From positions 630,959 to 694,958 of the forward strand of contig NMRA01000181.1 in the NCBI GenBank assembly GCA_002633005.1: 64,000 bases of DNA. Reading direction: 5' to 3'. The stretch's first letter is position 1. Every line of letters begins with the position of its first letter. The notes under the pieces were generated by a model. That model did not search any database, was not told where the DNA came from, and saw only the letters and a program-made list of their open reading frames with translations. Position numbers and translations under genes: made by a program. Source of the stretch: Phoronis australis (lineage: Eukaryota; Phoronida; Phoronidae). Of this stretch, positions 13,601 through 28,600 are shown one piece after another.

Positions 13601-16600
13601 TGTTCAAGATCATCGCAAACACAGCTCACACATAGTTCCAGTATATTTGTTTTGCTTTGTTTTTCAGATAAGTGTACTGGAGGTAAAGCGGACGTGGTTT
13701 TCATCCTTGACGAATCCAGCAGCATATATCCACGTGACTTTAAGAAGCAACTTCAATTCGTCAATGACGTTATCGATTCGTTCTCAGTAGGACCCAGCCA
13801 AGTACACGTTGGAGTAATGACGTTCTCAACAAGGCCAAACATGCGATTTGAGTTGGGAACTCACTCTAATAAAGACTCCGTCCAGAAGGCTGTGCTTGGT
13901 ATCAGGCAGAACGGCGGTGGTACTTACACCTTTGATGCTCTTGACTTTGCTGTGGAAAAGTTTTTTAAGAAATCACGAGACGACCCTGAAGTGGCCAAAA
14001 TTGCTATAGTTATGACAGACGGTGAGTCAGCTGATAAAGACAAAACTTTGGCGTCTGGTAGAAATGCGCAAGAACAAGGTTTCGAGGTATTTGCCCTCGG
14101 TGTAGGTCCAAACGTGGACCGGGAAGAACTTGGGTACATTGGCGGAGACCACGTATTCACAGCTTCGGACTTTAGTGCTCTTCAAGACATCAAAGCAGAG
14201 TTCATTGGAAAAACTAAAGGTGTCTGCACTGAACCAGGTAGGCTAGCTCTTACCTTTTCTTACTGCAACATGATACATGTTATTCTCAGCAGTCACTGAT
14301 TTACAGCTGCTTATCGTTAGAAGCTTTCTGTTCCTGCACGATTAGAACCAGGCCTGTGTTTCAGTCTTTCAAGAATTTTTAGTTTGCTGTTCTTTGGAAA
14401 ATTGTCCTACTGGTTGTGTTACTACGTCGAACCTGACCGGACATTTCAGTTAGACAATAGCTTCAGATTTACACATCTCAATTTATCCCTTTTTGGCATT
14501 CCAGTTGACATATCAAATCTACAAATGTCGACGAGTAGCTTCCACTTTTCACGTATTTTTAGTTTTCTATTCAGATCGCTAGTTTTAGATGTTCTGCAAC
14601 CCAACCTAATGCTTTTAATTTAGCAACCCAACCCCCTGCTATCGATGGTCAATGGGGCGACTGGCGCGCATGGAGTCAATGTTCAGTTACCTGCGGGACC
14701 GGTGAACAGTCAAGGGAGCGTGAGTGTGACAATCCTGCATCACAGAATGATGGAAATAACTGCCGGGGACCTTCTCGAGAAACAAGAACGTGTGATAGAC
14801 CACCGTGCATAACTCCAAGTTAGTTGAGAAATTGCCTATACTGATATATTGACTCATGCATTATATTCTGACTCCCGAGCTTCTTATAGAATGCAGTTCC
14901 AATATTCTCCATTGTAACTTAGAATCTAGCGTTGTCTAGTCTTATTTGTTATGTTCCGCATTTGCTATCCTCTAATAGCTTCACTCTCCCTAAAATTTAG
15001 CTACCCCTCCCCCAGTGATAGACGGACAGTGGGGCAACTGGCGCCCATGGAGTGAGTGCTCAGTCAGTTGTGGCATTGGTGATCAATATCGTGAACGAAG
15101 GTGTGACAATCCATCCCCTCAAAATGGCGGAGATGATTGCAATGGTTCGTCCCGAGAGACGAAAATCTGTCGCGGTCCGCCGTGTCTTGTACCAAGTTAG
15201 TGATTTCCGTTATTGTGTTCCAGCTCCAATTGCACAGCGCCTTATCAACCGTATACTAGTCTGACTAATGCGTGACTTTATAACCATAAGTGCCTTATGT
15301 CATTTCGTTCCCAACTATAACTTTGACAATTGAAATTCCAGTAATTGTGAAAACCTCGTTGAAAACACAACAAACCTTTTGTTTGAAAGCTTGATTCTGA
15401 TGCGCTCGTAGTGTCACAACAATCTCCTTTCTTCACGTGTGCAGCTATGTAGTAAAATACCGAGAGACATAAAAAGCAAAGAAATTAAAACACTAGCTGT
15501 ATTTCGAGACTGCATGTCTCATCATTATGCAATATATGTTCATTCCACTTATTGCCTGATGATGAGACATACAGTCTCGAAATATGGCTAGTGTTTTAAT
15601 TTGTTTGTTTGTTTGTTTGATTGTTATGTTTCTCGGTGTTTTTCTACATAGATGCGCACGTGAAGAAAGTAGATTGTTCCTACACTATGAGCGAATCAAT
15701 ATCAAGCTTTCTAACAAAAAGTTTGGTCATGTTTTCGACGAAGTTTGTGTAAACGAAGGGCTGCTACCAAATTGTACTAATTGCGAAAACCCTAAATCTT
15801 AGGATTTCTGGACAGAGCTGATACAAACTTAAAGTTAACCGACTTTCGGTTATGTCTGCATGTAAAATCTTATTATATGGCGTGCTGTTTCAGTTGATGG
15901 GCTCTGGGGACAGTGGAACGATTGGGGCGACTGTTCATCGTCTTGCGGCGATGGAGTACAGACCAGGCAAAGGGAATGTAACAATCCATCTCCTCAGGAC
16001 GGCGGCAGAGACTGTCGAGGCATAGCTATTGATTCGCGTTTGTGTAGCAAAGGACCGTGTCCTGGTAATTGTTTTAAGAAAATTTTCAATGCAGCGATGA
16101 AACATAAGTTCCAAAATGTAGGTAGATCCTGGAATGTCATTTCAATATAACAAAATAGCCGTTCACTATTCTTGTTCATTTAGTTACCATTTCGCAAACT
16201 TTTGCTGTTCTAGTGGATGGCCAATGGGGTCCTTGGGAAGAATATAGTCAGTGCTCTGTCTCATGTGGGCCGGGAAGCAAAACGAGACGACGTCAGTGTA
16301 ACGAGCCATCTCCCCGCCATGGAGGCCGTGACTGCGTGGGGAATGCTGAAGAAACCAACATATGCATAGCTCCTTCATGCCAACTTGAGCCACTAAGTGA
16401 GCAAATTGATATTAATTACGTGATTGCTCAAGTTAATCTACATTTATAACTGCAGCTATCACGTACATATTTACATATTTCCTTAGTCAGAGTATTTCCA
16501 CAAGTCTTGTTTTCATGCATACTATTGTAGATCCATAGAGCTCGCATGTCTTTGACAAGTATAGATCGTTTAATTTGTTTACGCGAGAGATATGAAGAAT

Positions 16601-19600
16601 AAGTGAAAATAGGTGAAGTCATTGGTTGTGCATAGAAAAATGTCTATTGAATTGTACTGGGTTTTGGCTACGGGAAATTCAGATTATGTTAATATTGACA
16701 TTTGTTGTTTTATTTGGACTACGTGCCTGACTCAAAAACCTCATGTTTTTCATTTCAAAGAGAAGAAGTGCAGTGGCGCAAAAGCAGACGTTGTGTTCAT
16801 ACTTGACGAGTCCAGCAGCATATACCCACGTGACTTTAAGAAGCAACTTCAATTCGTCAATGATGTTATCGATTCGTTCTCAGTAGGACCGACCGAAGTA
16901 CATGTCGGTGTAATGACTTTCTCAACAAAGCCAAACATGCGATTTAAGCTAGGAACTCACTCTGATAAAGACTCCGTTCAGAAGGCTGTGCTTGGTATCA
17001 GACAGAAAGGTGGTGGTACTTACACCTTCGATGCTCTTGACTTTGCTGTGGATAAGTTCTTTAAGAAGTCACGTGATGACCCAGAAATTGCCAAAATTGC
17101 AATTGTTATGACAGACGGTGAATCTGCCGATAAAGACAAAACTTTGGCATCTGGTAGAAATGCTCAAGAACAAGGCTTCGACGTATTTGCCCTCGGTGTA
17201 GGTCCAAACGTGGACCCGGAAGAACTTGGGTTTATCGGGGGAGACAACGTATTCACAGCTTCGGACTTTGGTGCTCTTCAAGACATCAAAGCAGAATTCA
17301 TTACTAAAACTAAAAGTGTCTGCACCGAGACAGGTAAATTTTAGTAGTAAATGTAATCTCGAAACTAGAGCCATGGAGGTTTTGGATTAGATGTTTTGTG
17401 GCTAATATTTAGCAGTTTTTGTTTTTACACTAATGATTGTGTGCAACACAGAATTGCATTCCGTGTATTATAGCTACGGGATAGTCCAGGCCTCCTTAGC
17501 GTATTAGAATTGTATCAATTCATATAAGCTCACTTTGCTGAAACCTTCTCAGCATGATGCAATCTGATTCCTAGTAACCACGGTTGCGATATCTATTTTC
17601 GCGCGGTACACGTCCTGTTGCCCTGTCGAGAACATGTGTAGAGTGGGAGAATATACAGTATATGTACATTACCACATGGGCGGTGCCCCTTTGGGGGCTG
17701 GGGGCTATAGTCCCCCCTCCCACCTACACGTGTTTCGGTGCTGCGCCGCCCATGTACATGTACAAAGACCCCAAATTTGGCAGATAGTAAGTGGGACAAG
17801 AAGCGCCTGTTGTGTCTGCTTTATCAGCTACTCAAACAAGGCGCCTTTGATTGTTCTGCGTCACCTATCTGCGAATTTTGTGAATCTAGCCATTGTCGAA
17901 AAACTAGTTTCACTTCTCATGCGTTTTAAACCTGTGTATTTGAGTCGCAGCAACAATTAAAAGAATTGGAATTTTCTGTTCTAGTGATTCCAAAACGCGT
18001 TGAAAATTTTCGCTTCATTTTCGGTGTCCCACCCATGCACGCACCCAGGGGGGCACGGGAGGGCTCGAACGAGCCCTCCATTTGGCGAAGGGGGCAAAAA
18101 GATCCGAATCAGAGAAACAAAAACTCTGAAAAAGTAAAAAACTAGATAAAAGTCAACTAAAAAGACACGAACTAGTAAAATTCGGCGAATGTACACTTCA
18201 TATCTCTGAACATACCCCGTGAATCTTAGTAAAAGGTGCAATACACATTCTCAAAAATTTAAGACCCCCATCCATTTTTAAGCTGGGTTGAAGCATGCGC
18301 TTGATTGTTTAGCTTTCTTACTTGCACGTATTTGATCGGAAGCTTCTTTATAATCGGCCTAATCGCTTTCAGACATTTTTGTCACTAACATGTGTTGCAG
18401 CCACATCAATTTTGAATTATTGTTAACTGTAGAATTAGCTCCCCTGGTATCTACGGACGATGAGTGAGCTCTCCATGAGTTGTGGGTCTGGTAAACAGTT
18501 CAGAGAACGTGCATGTGACAAGCCGGCACTATAAAATGGCCATGATGACTTTCCAGAACAGTCTAAAGATGGTAGACTGCGTGAACAGCCGCTTTGGTGT
18601 TAGTGACTAAGTCTACAACATCTTTCTATAATTTTATGATATTGAATTAACGTTTCGCTTTCACTTAAAAATTGTCAGCTTAAATACCAATTTTTTTGCT
18701 TAAATGAATTATGTTCCCGTTTTCGCGTTCCGGTTTGTGTTAGCATTGGACGCGTTAACGCTGCCTTCTGAACTGAGTACTCTCGCACATATATGTCAAT
18801 TGATAGTTCCAACACTACCTTTCAAAATTTAGAAACCCCACCCCCTGCCGTAGATGGCCAATGGGGCGACTGGCGTCCGTGGAGTCCGTGTTCCGTCACC
18901 TGTGNTCAATATCAAGCTTTCTAACAAAAAGTTTGGTCATGTTTTCGACGAAGTTTGTGTAAACGAAGGGCTGCTACCAAATTGTACTAATTGCGAAAAC
19001 CCTAAATCTTAGGATTTCTGGACAGAGCTGATACAAACTTAAAGTTAACCGACTTTCGGTTATGTCTGCATGTAAAATCTTATTATATGGCGTGCTGTTT
19101 CAGTTGATGGGCTCTGGGGACAGTGGAACGATTGGGGCGACTGTTCATCGTCTTGCGGCGATGGAGTACAGACCAGGCAAAGGGAATGTAACAATCCATC
19201 TCCTCAGGACGGCGGCAGAGACTGTCGAGGCATAGCTATTGATTCGCGTTTGTGTAGCAAAGGACCGTGTCCTGGTAATTGTTTTAAGAAAATTTTCAAT
19301 GCAGCGATGAAACATAAGTTCCAAAATGTAGGTAGATCCTGGAATGTCATTTCAATATAACAAAATAGCCGTTCACTATTCTTGTTCATTTAGTTACCAT
19401 TTCGCAAACTTTTGCTGTTCTAGTGGATGGCCAATGGGGTCCTTGGGAAGAATATAGTCAGTGCTCTGTCTCATGTGGGCCGGGAAGCAAAACGAGACGA
19501 CGTCAGTGTAACGAGCCATCTCCCCGCCATGGAGGCCGTGACTGCGTGGGGAATGCTGAAGAAACCAACATATGCATAGCTCCTTCATGCCAACTTGAGC

Positions 19601-22600
19601 CACTAAGTGAGCAAATTGATATTAATTACGTGATTGCTCAAGTTAATCTACATTTATAACTGCAGCTATCACGTACATATTTACATATTTCCTTAGTCAG
19701 AGTATTTCCACAAGTCTTGTTTTCATGCATACTATTGTAGATCCATAGAGCTCGCATGTCTTTGACAAGTATAGATCGTTTAATTTGTTTACGCGAGAGA
19801 TATGAAGAATAAGTGAAAATAGGTGAAGTCATTGGTTGTGCATAGAAAAATGTCTATTGAATTGTACTGGGTTTTGGCTACGGGAAATTCAGATTATGTT
19901 AATATTGACATTTGTTGTTTTATTTGGACTACGTGCCTGACTCAAAAACCTCATGTTTTTCATTTCAAAGAGAAGAAGTGCAGTGGCGCAAAAGCAGACG
20001 TTGTGTTCATACTTGACGAGTCCAGCAGCATATACCCACGTGACTTTAAGAAGCAACTTCAATTCGTCAATGATGTTATCGATTCGTTCTCAGTAGGACC
20101 GACCGAAGTACATGTCGGTGTAATGACTTTCTCAACAAAGCCAAACATGCGATTTAAGCTAGGAACTCACTCTGATAAAGACTCCGTTCAGAAGGCTGTG
20201 CTTGGTATCAGACAGAAAGGTGGTGGTACTTACACCTTCGATGCTCTTGACTTTGCTGTGGATAAGTTCTTTAAGAAGTCACGTGATGACCCAGAAATTG
20301 CCAAAATTGCAATTGTTATGACAGACGGTGAATCTGCCGATAAAGACAAAACTTTGGCATCTGGTAGAAATGCTCAAGAACAAGGCTTCGACGTATTTGC
20401 CCTCGGTGTAGGTCCAAACGTGGACCCGGAAGAACTTGGGTTTATCGGGGGAGACAACGTATTCACAGCTTCGGACTTTGGTGCTCTTCAAGACATCAAA
20501 GCAGAATTCATTACTAAAACTAAAAGTGTCTGCACCGAGACAGGTAAATTTTAGTAGTAAATGTAATCTCGAAACTAGAGCCATGGAGGTTTTGGATTAG
20601 ATGTTTTGTGGCTAATATTTAGCAGTTTTTGTTTTTACACTAATGATTGTGTGCAACACAGAATTGCATTCCGTGTATTATAGCTACGGGATAGTCCAGG
20701 CCTCCTTAGCGTATTAGAATTGTATCAATTCATATAAGCTCACTTTGCTGAAACCTTCTCAGCATGATGCAATCTGATTCCTAGTAACCACGGTTGCGAT
20801 ATCTATTTTCGCGCAGTATACGTCCTGTTGCCCGGTCGAGAATATGTGTAGAGTGGGAGAATATACAGTATATGTACATTACCACATGGGCGGTGCCCCT
20901 TAGGGGGCTGGGGGCTATAGNNNNNNNNNNGCCCCCCCCCCCCCCCCTCCTCCCACCTACACTTGTTTCGGTGCTGCGCCGCCCATGTACATGTACAAAG
21001 ACCCCAAATTTCGCAGACAGTAAGTGGGACACCAAGCGCCTGTTGTGTCTGCTTTATCTGTCAGCTGCTCAAACAAGGCGCCTTTGATTGTTCTGCGTCA
21101 CCTATCTGCATATTTTGTGAATCTACCTGTTGTCGAAAAACTAGTTTCACTGCTCATGCGTTTTAAACCTGTGCATTTGAGTCGCAGCAACAATTAAAAG
21201 AATTAGAATTTTCTGTTCTAGTGATTCCAAAACGCGTTGGAAATTTCCGCTTCATTTTCGGTGTCCCACCCATGCACGCACCCAGGGGGGCTCGGGAGGG
21301 CTCGAGCGAGCCCTCCATTTGGCGAAGGGGGCAAAAAGATCCGAATCAGAGAAACAAAAACTCCGAAAAAGTAGAAAATGAGACAAAAGTCAACTAAAAA
21401 GACAGGAACTACTAAAATTCGGCGAATGTACACTTCATATCTCTGAACAAACCCCGTGAATCTTAGTAAAAGGTGCACATTCTCAAAAATTCAAAACTTC
21501 CCATCATTTTTAAGCTGGGTGCAAGCATGCGCTTGATTGTTTACCATTCTTACTTGCACGTATTTGATAGGAAGATTCTTTATAAAAGGCCTAATCGCTT
21601 TCAGACATTTTTGTCACTAACATGTCTTGCAGCCACATCAATTTTGCATTATTGTAAACTGTAGAATTAGTACCCCTGGTATCTACGGACGATGAGTGAG
21701 CACTCCATGAGTTGTGGGTCTGGTAAACAGTTCAGAGAACGTGCATGTGACAAGTCGGCACTATAAAATGGCCACGATGACTTTCCAGAACAGTCTAAAG
21801 ATGGTAGACTGCGTGAGCAGCCGCTTTGGTGTTAGTGACTAAGTCTACAACATCTTTCTATAATTTAAGATATTGAATTAATGTTTCGCTTTCACTTAAA
21901 AATTGTCAGCTTAAATACCAACTTTTTTGCTTAAATGGTATATTATGTTCCCGTTTTCGCGTTCCGGTTTGTGTTAGCATTGGACGCGTTAACGCTGTCT
22001 TCTGAACTGAGTACTTTCGCACATATATGTCAATTGGTAGTTCCAACACTACATTTCAAAATTTAGAAACCCCACCCCCTGCCTTAGATGGCCAATGGGG
22101 CGACTGGCGTCCATGGAGTCCGTGTTCCGTCACCTGTGGGATTGGTGAACAGTCGAGGGAACGCGAGTGTGATAGCCCTGCACCACAAGAGGGCGGTGAC
22201 GTCTGTCAGGGACTCTCGCGAGAAACTAGGACGTGCGAGGATCTTCCTCTATGTGTTCAGACAAGTTAGTTGAGAAATGAAAACCTCCTTTCGATATTTC
22301 GAATACTATTATTTACTATTCTATGTTTGTTTTCACTTAAATAGTGTTTCGTTAGATTTATTGTAATTAGCTTGATTCCTTGTTTAATTGACCGTATGCA
22401 TGATGCGATATTCATTTGTTGGTGCTAAATTAAAGATGTTTAACTAAACGTGTTTTATATGGGTGTCGTTCTCAGCCGAAGTTGGTGGTCCGAGTACTGG
22501 TACGTATGCTTACTCGATGCAGCAAAGGGGGCTAGTAAAACACCCGTGTCAAAACACATGTAATTACCACATAATAGAGATTTAACGCACATTTGTTCGC

Positions 22601-25600
22601 CGACTGTTTTCCCGTACAATAATCCTGTCAAGTGTCGAACGATATTCCTTTGGTTTACTGCACAACCACGCGGCACGTTTTTGTGGATGTGCGTCCATGA
22701 AAACATATGTGGTATAAGAGTACCCTTGCTACACACGTGCAATAACCGTGTCTCGTGTCCATATAATGACGTTATTAAACGATCACGTGACAAGCAGTTG
22801 TTGAACAAGCAAGAAAATGGAGTAGGTGAATAAATTCGGGTCCAATCTCAATAGCTGATATCAATGTGGTAAATTATATACATTTGACATTAGCCTCGGT
22901 TGCTGCACCGAGTAAGTAATTTCACAAAGCCTCACGACAGCCCCGGCTAATAAAACCATCCACATAAAAACACGTGTACAAAAACATAAAATTTATTTTT
23001 TGTTATCTAAATAGATTGAGAAGAGAGATGTTTACAAGCATTGAAGTGTTCATGACACTTCAGTGTCAGGTATTTAAAAAATATTCTAACGTATTGTATA
23101 GTTACGACGTTATTTCACTGGCACCACCTAATGAACATCGTGCACCTCGTTATCCCATACATATCCTACGTTGATGCTTCTTAGTCCGTTTGTAGTTCAA
23201 ACTTTGAAACTGTAATTCTATCGCTTGAACCTACTCTGAATTCTCAAACCCTTTTACTTACTGCACTGGAAATGCTAATCTACATTACCCGCTTTGATTC
23301 CTTTAGCAATCCCTCCCCCTGCTATAGACGGTCAATGGGGCGACTGGCGCAAATGGAGCCAGTGTTCCGTCAGTTGCGGAACTGGCGAGCAGTCGAGAGA
23401 ACGCGAGTGCGATAGTCCTGCACCACAAAACGGCGGGAAGGACTGCCAAGGACGGTCGACTGAAGAGCGAGGATGTGAGGGGCCTCCTTGTATTAGGCCT
23501 GGTTAGTAGAGTTGTAAAATTTATCAATTGCCTTTTTTTCTGCAGCACCACAAATAAAGTGTTTTCGTACACTTAACATGCAACCCGATTGTATTTAACA
23601 GTTGACGGCCAGTGGGGACCTTGGGAGGCTTTCAGTGAGTGTTCAGTTACCTGTGGAGACGGGAGTAAAACCAGGCGACGACAGTGCAACAACCCAGCAC
23701 CCAGTGATGGAGGTCGTGACTGTGTCGGTAATGCTGAGGAGATCACCATCTGTTTACGGCCGTCATGCGCTGCACCACCACCCAGTAAGTAGCCTAACTA
23801 CGTTACATGTACACATAACTTTAACGACACTCGGTACAACCGACACTTCTTATTTTCGGACTCGTGTCATATCCAAACCAATATCGCATCCACTATGATT
23901 CTGACTTGTATATCTAATGCAACAACTAGTTGCGTTCATTTTATTTGGAAACATGTTCAAGATCATTGTAAACCCACCTAACAAACAGCTCTAGACTAGT
24001 AAATTTGTTTTGCTCTGTTTTTCAGATAAGTGCACTGGAGGTAAAGCTGACGTAGTTTTCATCCTTGACGAGTCCAGCAGCATATACCCACGTGACTTTA
24101 AGAAGCAACTTCAATTCGTCAATGACGTCATCGACTCGTTCTCAGTAGGACCCAGTCAAGTACACGTAGGAGTAATGACGTTCTCAACAAGGCCAAACAT
24201 GCGATTTGAGTTGGGAACTCACTCTAATAAAGACTCCGTCCAGAAGGCTGTGCTTGGTATCAGGCAGAACGGCGGTGGTACTTACACCTTTGATGCGCTT
24301 GACTTTGCTGTGGATAAGTTCTTTAAGAAATCACGAAACGATCCTGAAGTTGCCAAAATTGCTATAGTTATGACAGACGGTGAGTCGGCTGATAAAGACA
24401 AAACTTTGGCGTCTGGTAGAAATGCTCAAGAACAAGGTTTCGAGGTATTTGCCCTGGGTGTAGGTCCAAATGTTGACCCTGAAGAACTCGGGTACATTGG
24501 CGGAGACCACGTGTTCACAGCTTCGGACTTTGGTGCTCTTCAAGACATCAAAGCAGAGTTCATTGGAAAAACTAAAGGTGTTTGCACTGAACCAGGTAGG
24601 GTGTATCTTCCCTTTTATTACCGCAGCATAATACAAGTTATTCATAGTCGTTAGTCGTTTACACGCTACAGCTTCTTATTGTTAGAAGCTTTCTGTTCCT
24701 GCACGGTTAGAACCAGGCCTGCGTTTCGTAGAATTTCAACAATTTTGAGTTAGCTGTTCTTTGGAAAATTGTTCTTAATGATTGTGTTATTGCGTGGAAC
24801 CAGGCCGGAAACTTCAGTTAGACAATAGCTTCAGATTTACACATCTTATTTTATAGCTTTTTTGGCATTTCTTTTGACATTACCAAATCTACATGGAATG
24901 TCGACGGCTTGGTTCCACTTTTCACTTATTTTTAGTTCCTAATTAGATCGGTAGTTCTATATGATCTGCAACACAACCTAATGCTTTTAATTTAGCAACC
25001 CCACCCCCTGTTATCGATGGTCAGTGGGGCGACTGGCGTCCGTGGAGTCAATGCTCAGTTACCTGTGGGACAGGTGAACAGTTGAGAGAACGCGAATGTG
25101 ACAGTCCTGCGCCACAGAATGGTGGCGACAACTGCCAGGGACCTTCTCGAGAAACAAGGACGTGTAATAAACCACCGTGCTTAACTCCAAGTTAGTTGAA
25201 ATATTACTTATCCTGACATGTCGACTCATTCATTCAGTTTTAACTTTTGAGCTTCTTTTAGCATGCATTCCCAATAGTCTGCATACTGAGTTAGAATCTA
25301 GCCTGATCTAGTCTTATTTGTTATCTTCCGCCTTTGCTGTCCTCTAATAGCTTCACTCTCCCCAAAATTTAGCTACCCCGCCTCCAGTGATAAACGGACA
25401 ATGGGGCGACTGGCGCCCATGGAGTGAGTGTTCAGTCAGTTGTGGCATTGGTGATCAATATCGTGAACGGAGATGTAACAATCCATCCCCTCAAAATGGC
25501 GGAGATGATTGCAGTGGTTCATCACGAGAGACACAAATGTGTAGAGGACCGCCGTGTCTGGTACCAAGTTAGTGATTTCCAACACTGTGTACAGGCTCCA

Positions 25601-28600
25601 AATAGACTGCACCTTAACGACCTATCTTAGTCTGAATACTGTATCACTTTTTAAGTATAAGTGTCTTATTTTTTCATTCTTACCTATAACCTTGTCAATT
25701 GAAATTCCAGTAATTGGTTTGAAAACCGGAAGCACTATATTTCTGGACAGACGTGATACGAACTTAACGGTAACCGTGTTTCTGTTATATCTGTATGTAA
25801 ACTGTCATTGTGTGACTTACGTGCTGTTTCAGTCGATGGACAGTGGGGGAAGTGGAACGATTGGGGCGACTGTTCTTTGTCTTGCGGCTATGGAGTACAA
25901 ATCAGGCAAAGGGAATGTAACAACCCAGCTCCCCAGGACGGCGGGAGAGACTGTCAAGGCGTGGCTATTGTTTCGCGTTCGTGTGCCAATCGGCCGTGTC
26001 CTGGTAATTATTTAAAGAGATTATCAATACAACCATCAAGTGTATGTTTCAAAGTGTCATTTCAATATAACGAAATTGCGTTCACTGTTGGTCTTATCCC
26101 AATTGATTTCGCTTAACGTCACCATTTCGAAAACTTTACTGTTCTAGTTGATGGCCAATGGGGACCTTGGAAAGAATATAGCCCGTGCTCTGTCTCATGT
26201 GGGACCGGAAGCAAAACGAGACGACGCGAGTGTAACGAGCCATCTCCCCGCCATGGAGGTCGTGACTGCGTGGGGAATGCCGAAGAAAACGACATATGTA
26301 CTGGAGCTCCGTGCCAAGCTGGGCCCCTGAGTGAGCAAATTGACTTTAATTACGAGACAACACGATTTAATCTAAATTAAGATGTACATTTGCAACTTTC
26401 ACATATTTCCTAGTCTCCATGTTTTCACCATCCTTGCTTCTTCGCATAAAATTGCAGATCAAAACCGCTGGCATGTCTTCCAAACGTTTGTTTGTGTAAC
26501 ATAGATATGAAGAATAAGTAGGAATAGATTTAATCATTGGTTTTATTGGGGAAAATATCTAATGAATTGAGCCGACATTTGGCTACGGAAAGTTTGACAC
26601 ATTTTGTTTAATTTGACCCACGTTCTTGACGCTAATACCCCATTTTTTTCATTTAAAGAGAAAAAGTGCAGTGGCGCAAAAGCAGATGTTGTGTTCATAC
26701 TTGACGAGTCCAGCAGCATATACCCACGTGACTTTAAGAAGCAACTTCAATTCGTCAGCGATGTTATCGATTCGTTCTCAGTAGGACCTACCGAAGTACA
26801 TGTCGGTGTAATGACTTTCTCAACAAGGCCAAACATGCGTTTCGAACTAGGAACTCACTCTGATAAAGACTCCGTTCAGAAGGCTGTGCTTGGAATCAGG
26901 CAGAAAGGTGGTGGTACTTACACCTTCGATGCTCTTGACTTTGCTGTGGATAAGTTCTTCAAGAAGTCACGAGATGACCCAGAAATTGCCAAAATTGCAA
27001 TCGTTATGACAGACGGTGAATCGGCAGATAAAGACAAAACTTTGGCGTCTGGTAGAAATGCTCGAGAACAAGGCTTCGACGTATTTGCCCTCGGTGTAGG
27101 TCCAAATGTTGACCCTGAAGAACTCGGGTTTATTGGAGGAGACAACGTATTCACAGCCTCTGACTTTGGTGCTCTTCAAGACATCAAAGCAGAATTCATT
27201 ACTAAAACTAAAAGCGTCTGCACTGAGACAGGTAAATTTTAATACTAAACATAATCTAGTTACTAGAACCGTGGATGTTTTAGGTTAAGTGTTTTGTTTC
27301 TGATATTTAGACGGTTTTTGTTTTTACATTGATAGTTGTTGGCGTTTTGTTATTATAGATACTGGATAGCAGAGACTTCCACATTGTATTAGACTTAGAA
27401 CATTTCTGGCTCATTTGTTGTAGCCTTCTCAGCGTAATTTACTGTCCTCCCTAGTAACTACTGTTGCGACACCTGTTGTCGCCCTATGCACATGTTGTCG
27501 CCTGGTCGACAACATGTGTGGAGTGGAACAATACACATGTATGTCACAAGGACCCATCCTCCCACAGATAATAAGTGGGACAACAGCCGCCCGTTGCGTC
27601 TGTGATATCAGCTGCTCAAACAACGCCCTTTCGATTTCTCCTCGCCAAGTCTAGTAGCTTCATTCCACAATAGTCCCAAAGTTGCGTTTTTCCGTAGCAA
27701 AATTGATAAATGTCCCTTTAAAATCCAAGATTTCTGCCATCTACTTGAAAACCTGTTGTTGAAATGTGGTTTCTGTTTTCTTCTGCACGGTTAGCGTGAG
27801 CGAATTTTTTGGTGTAAGTCCAGAAACATGATTTTGTAGTGTGATTGGGTCACTGTGCCCTTCGAAAGTAAAACCTAGTTGTTACTTATTGTTCGGTAAC
27901 GTTGTTCTCGATTCTATAGCTTGCTTACCTGCATGTATTTGGTTCAAATATTATTTGTAAAATCCCTAATTGCTTTGTGACATTTTCGTCACTAACCTGT
28001 CTTGCAGCCACATCACATTTACATTATTTGTGAACTGTAGAATTAACACTTTCCCTCTTATTAACGGACGATAGAGCGATTGGCGCGCGTCGAGTGCGCG
28101 CTACATGAGGTGTGGGACGGTCAAACTGTCCAGAGAACGTGAATGTGGCAACCCGGCGACACAAAATGACAGCGATGACTGCCCACAAGATTCTACAGAT
28201 AGTAGACTACGTGAACAGCCTCTTTGCTGTTAGTGACGAAGGCTACAATATTTTGCTACAGCTTAAGTCAAATTAATATTTGGCATTGGCCTTCAAATTG
28301 TCACCTCAAACAAAAAAACACGATTTTTTGCTTAACTGGCATATTTTTCAGTTTTCGCTTGCCAATGAACTTGTGCCGGTTTGCGTTATCAGAGGACACG
28401 TTCTCACTTCTTTCAAAACTGCGTACTTTTGCTCTTCATTCCCAACTGTTGTAAGTACCAACAGTACCTTTTAAAATTTAGAAACCCCACCACCTCCCGC
28501 TAATGGCCATTGGGGCGACTGGCGTCCGTGGAGTCCGTGTTCCGTCACCTGTGGGATTGGTGAACAGTCGAGGGAACGCGAGTGTGATAGCCCGGCACCA

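Larger units (their letters stand above)
18905..22137 (+). other. Scaffold join with redundant copy of 15696-18904
   Basis: After the N at 18905 the sequence restarts at the point matching 15696, inside the right arm of the foldback element. It repeats about 3.2 kb up to the base where the left contig ended. The first about 1.9 kb looks identical, including three exons; the remainder differs by scattered substitutions and small indels. Best read as two overlapping contigs or haplotypes placed in series. Confidence 0.88.

Noticed and set aside
22455-22808. 117-codon minus-strand frame
   Set aside because: Lies across the insertion at 22530-22956 in an intron, absent from the homologous module; no recognised domain.
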